From Cyanobacteriota bacterium (GTDB lineage Bacteria; Cyanobacteriota; Cyanobacteriia; Cyanobacteriales; Microcoleaceae): DNA of 62,586 nt. The stretch covers positions 1 to 62,586 of the forward strand of contig JANYGO010000056.1 in assembly GCA_025362325.1 (NCBI GenBank). The letters run 5' to 3'. A program made the translations under genes and the position numbers. The notes under the pieces were generated by a model. It saw nothing but the letters and a program-made list of their open reading frames with translations. It was not told where the DNA came from and did no database searches. The stretch's first letter is position 1. Every line of letters starts with the position of its first letter. Positions 60,714 through 62,586 of the stretch are shown here, one piece after another.

Positions 60714-62036
60714 CTAACGCAGGAATTCGCGCGGATCTGTGACGTGTCCCGTTAGCGCCGAAGCCGCCGCCGTGTAAGGCGAAGCGAGATAAACTTGCGC
60801 TTCTTTGTTCCCCATCCGGCCGGGGAAGTTGCGGTTAGTTGTAGACACGCAAATTTCCGGTTCGTTCATGCGCCCAAAAGTATCTTTCGGGCCGCCCAAA
60901 CAAGCGGCGCAAGAAGGCGCTGCGGGTTCGATGCAGCCTGCTGCTAAGAAGATTTCCGACAGCGTTTGACCGTCGTATTTAGTAACAAATAAATCTTCGT
61001 AAACTTTCTGAGTTGCCGGTACTAAATATGTCGGAACTTTGACTTGATTTCCTTTCAGAATGCGGGCTGCATTCAAAAAGTCGGAGGTTTTGCCGCCGGT
61101 ACAGGAACCGATGTAAACTCGATCGATCTTCACATCGCGACAGTTGCGGGCCAATTCGCGGTTGTCGGGGGAGTGCGGTTTGGCGACGACAGGTTCTAAT
61201 TTGCTGACATCGTAGGTGCGATCGCTATAAAATGTAGCATCAGCATCAGTGTAAAATGCCTCAAAGGGCACATTTGTACGAGGATTAACGTAATCAAACG
61301 TGGTTTTGTCCGCAGCAACCGTGCCGTTTTTGCCACCAGCTTCAATCACCATATTGCACAGCGTCATCCGTTCTTCCATCGTCAAACGATCGACTGTATC
61401 GCCCGCAAATTCCATTGTTCGGTAGTTAGCACCGGCAACGCTGATATCGCCAATAATTTGCAAAATCAAGTCTTTTGCTAACAAATAATCCGGCAGTTCG
61501 CCGTTGAGTATAAAGCGCATAGTTGCCGGCACTTTGATTAACAGTTTGCCGGTTCCCATGATAAAAGCCGCGTCTGTATTGCCGATACCGGTCGCAAATT
61601 GTCCGAAAGCGCCGGCATTGCAGGTGTGGGAATCTGTGCCGAAGAGCACTTCACCGGGCCGCGTGTGACCTTCTTGTGCTAGGGCGATGTGGCAAACTCC
61701 TTTGTAGTCGGGATTTGCTTTAAAGTCCGATCGATCCGTGATGTCGTAAAAGTATTTTATCCCTTGTTCCTTGGCAAAATCGCGGAGAATATCGACGTTG
61801 CGGTTAGCGCGTTCATCGTTGGTGAAAATATAGTGGTCAGGAATTAAGACGATGCTGTCGGGATTCCAGACTTTAGCATTTTCGCCGAATTCGCGTTTGA
61901 AAACGCCGATAGTGCCGGGCCCGCAGACATCGTGGGTCATCAACACATCTGTTTCTACCCAAATGTTTTCTCCGGGCTCTACTTTAGTGCGGCCTGATGC
62001 TTTGGCTAAGATTTTTTCGGTGAGGGTCATTCCCAT
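60714..62036 (-). CDS. leuC: 3-Isopropylmalate dehydratase large subunit
   Basis: A 440-residue aconitase-superfamily subunit of leucine biosynthesis; it isomerises 2- to 3-isopropylmalate with the small subunit LeuD, which is not in the window. The [4Fe-4S] ligand Cys are seen in YIGSCTGGKTSDF and PSCAACLGGP, and the substrate blocks in LFGTDSHTCNAGAFGQFATGIG and DHYIFTNDERANRN. The length and NIWVETDVLMTHDV start fit the archaeal/HacA-like LeuC group rather than the E. coli type. Starts at M1 (62036) or M3 are possible. Confidence 0.9.
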   Translation of the reverse strand: MGMTLTEKILAKASGRTKVEPGENIWVETDVLMTHDVCGPGTIGVFKREFGENAKVWNPDSIVLIPDHYIFTNDERANRNVDILRDFAKEQGIKYFYDITDRSDFKANPDYKGVCHIALAQEGHTRPGEVLFGTDSHTCNAGAFGQFATGIGNTDAAFIMGTGKLLIKVPATMRFILNGELPDYLLAKDLILQIIGDISVAGANYRTMEFAGDTVDRLTMEERMTLCNMVIEAGGKNGTVAADKTTFDYVNPRTNVPFEAFYTDADATFYSDRTYDVSKLEPVVAKPHSPDNRELARNCRDVKIDRVYIGSCTGGKTSDFLNAARILKGNQVKVPTYLVPATQKVYEDLFVTKYDGQTLSEIFLAAGCIEPAAPSCAACLGGPKDTFGRMNEPEICVSTTNRNFPGRMGNKEAQVYLASPYTAAASALTGHVTDPREFLR

Positions 62037-62317
62037 AGTTCGATCGCTCTTTTTGGTGAGATGCTACATAACTGTATTGTACGAAACATCGCCTGATACT
62101 GACAGGTAATTTATTAAGCAAACATTAAAACAAAAATCGATTTCCATATTTTCTACTAACTATAGCGGTAGTTAGAAAGTTTTTCAAGTCATAATAACTT
62201 CGTGCAAAAGCAGCAATACACTGTTTCTGCAAATTTTAACAAATCAGTCATTTATAAATGCAAAAAATCCCAGTGTTCCCCCGGTCGAACAATACAATCC
62301 AATCGGCGCGCCCAAGA

Positions 62318-62450
62318 ATATCATGTCCGGTCAATTACCATAACAAAAACAGTTCGGTTCGTAGTGTGGACTTTAGTCCGCTCCGGGATTGCGGACTAAA
62401 GTCCACACTACGAACCCATTTGAGATCGGTCAATTGACCGGACACGATAT
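62318..62450. mobile_element. MITE-like element with 19-bp terminal inverted repeats
   Basis: Termini atatcatgtccggtcaatt and aattgaccggacacgatat are inverted repeats with one mismatch. Inside is a second palindrome (gtagtgtggactttagtccg and its inverse). It contains no ORF and lies 54 bp before a transposase gene. A fragment of the terminus (atgtccggttaatt) is also present near 23265. The rest of 62037-62504 shows no gene. Confidence 0.65.
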
Positions 62451-62504
62451 ACAGCAGATTCCATGTATGTGTGGTACACTAAATTCAGTATATCAGCATA
62501 AAAA

Positions 62505-62586
62505 ATGAAAGCTTATTCGATCGAGTTTCGTGAAAAAATAGTTAAAACCTATGAACAAGGTGATACATCAATCAGGAAAGTAGCCC
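62505..62586 (+). CDS. IS630-type transposase, N-terminal fragment cut by the window edge
   Basis: ATG at 62505 opens MKAYSIEFREKIVKTYEQGD and continues TSIRKVA to the last base of the window. This is the typical start of IS630-family transposases: a helix-turn-helix of the 'YS.EFREKIV..YE.G..SIR.VA' type. Completeness of the element cannot be judged. Confidence 0.75.
   Translation, partial: MKAYSIEFREKIVKTYEQGDTSIRKVA

Overview
The window is chromosomal DNA of a filamentous, most likely non-heterocystous (Oscillatoria/Microcoleus/Phormidium-type) cyanobacterium. The evidence is the very frequent HIP1 octamer (GCGATCGC) and its CGATCG core, cyanobacterial marker genes (ndhH, orange carotenoid protein, ccsB, a PedR-like regulator, the HmpF/Pil taxis cluster), and abundant heptameric tandem repeats and interspersed palindromes. 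The genus is inference; no rRNA gene is present.

Layout. 1-3.2 kb: end of a coiled-coil gene, an unknown gene and a dynamin-like GTPase, followed by a TA-flanked MITE. 3.6-8.1 kb: Rpn-type nuclease, ccsB, a KGK-domain protein and tilS; the last two carry the same 48-bp repeat in frame. 8.1-23.1 kb: type IV pilus taxis block, with hmpF divergent from PatA-type regulator, CheW, MCP and a giant hybrid CheA. A double-HNH nuclease gene sits between MCP and CheA, and no CheY (PilH) gene is seen. 23.3-31.4 kb: a coherent envelope redox locus of ECF sigma/anti-sigma, methionine-rich repeat lipoprotein, CcdA, TlpA-like thioredoxin, cytochrome b, YedY/MsrP-like molybdoenzyme and exported MsrB. It is bracketed by a 110-bp direct repeat whose right copy begins a pentapeptide-repeat/RidA fusion. 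31.8-39.5 kb: pnp, then SNF2 helicase / PD-(D/E)XK nuclease / SWIM protein. 39.6-44.3 kb: HAD phosphatase, two abutting degenerate tRNA-like sequences, an SDR gene split by a 34-bp repeat, a frameshifted pentapeptide gene, and queG. 44.5-50.1 kb: OCP and a C-terminal-domain homologue, a PP2C phosphatase/anti-sigma kinase pair, rsmH. 50.4-55.6 kb: ndhH, a HigB/HigA-type toxin-antitoxin pair, a MidA/NDUFAF7-type methyltransferase, an unknown gene, and a C5-cytosine methyltransferase. 55.7-62.6 kb: Uma2 pseudogene with two amber codons, hisS, a small gene with a PedR-like regulator, fructokinase, gluconokinase, leuC, a MITE and the start of an IS630-type transposase.

How the genes work together. 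The strongest candidate for an undescribed system is 24.2-30.0 kb. CcdA and the TlpA-like protein would carry thiol electrons across the membrane to exported MsrB. The cytochrome b would feed the MsrP-like molybdoenzyme. A lipoprotein with a Met every six residues would act as oxidant sink and substrate, all under an ECF sigma/anti-sigma pair. The parts resemble the hypochlorite-response module of Azospira (YedY plus a Met-rich peptide under a sigma/anti-sigma pair), but with different components. Also notable are ndhH lying close to the family of its mitochondrial arginine methyltransferase, a SNF2-nuclease-SWIM operon, and a repeat family tolerated in frame in four genes but splitting a fifth.

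All coordinates and alignments were read by eye. No database search, folding or phylogeny was run.
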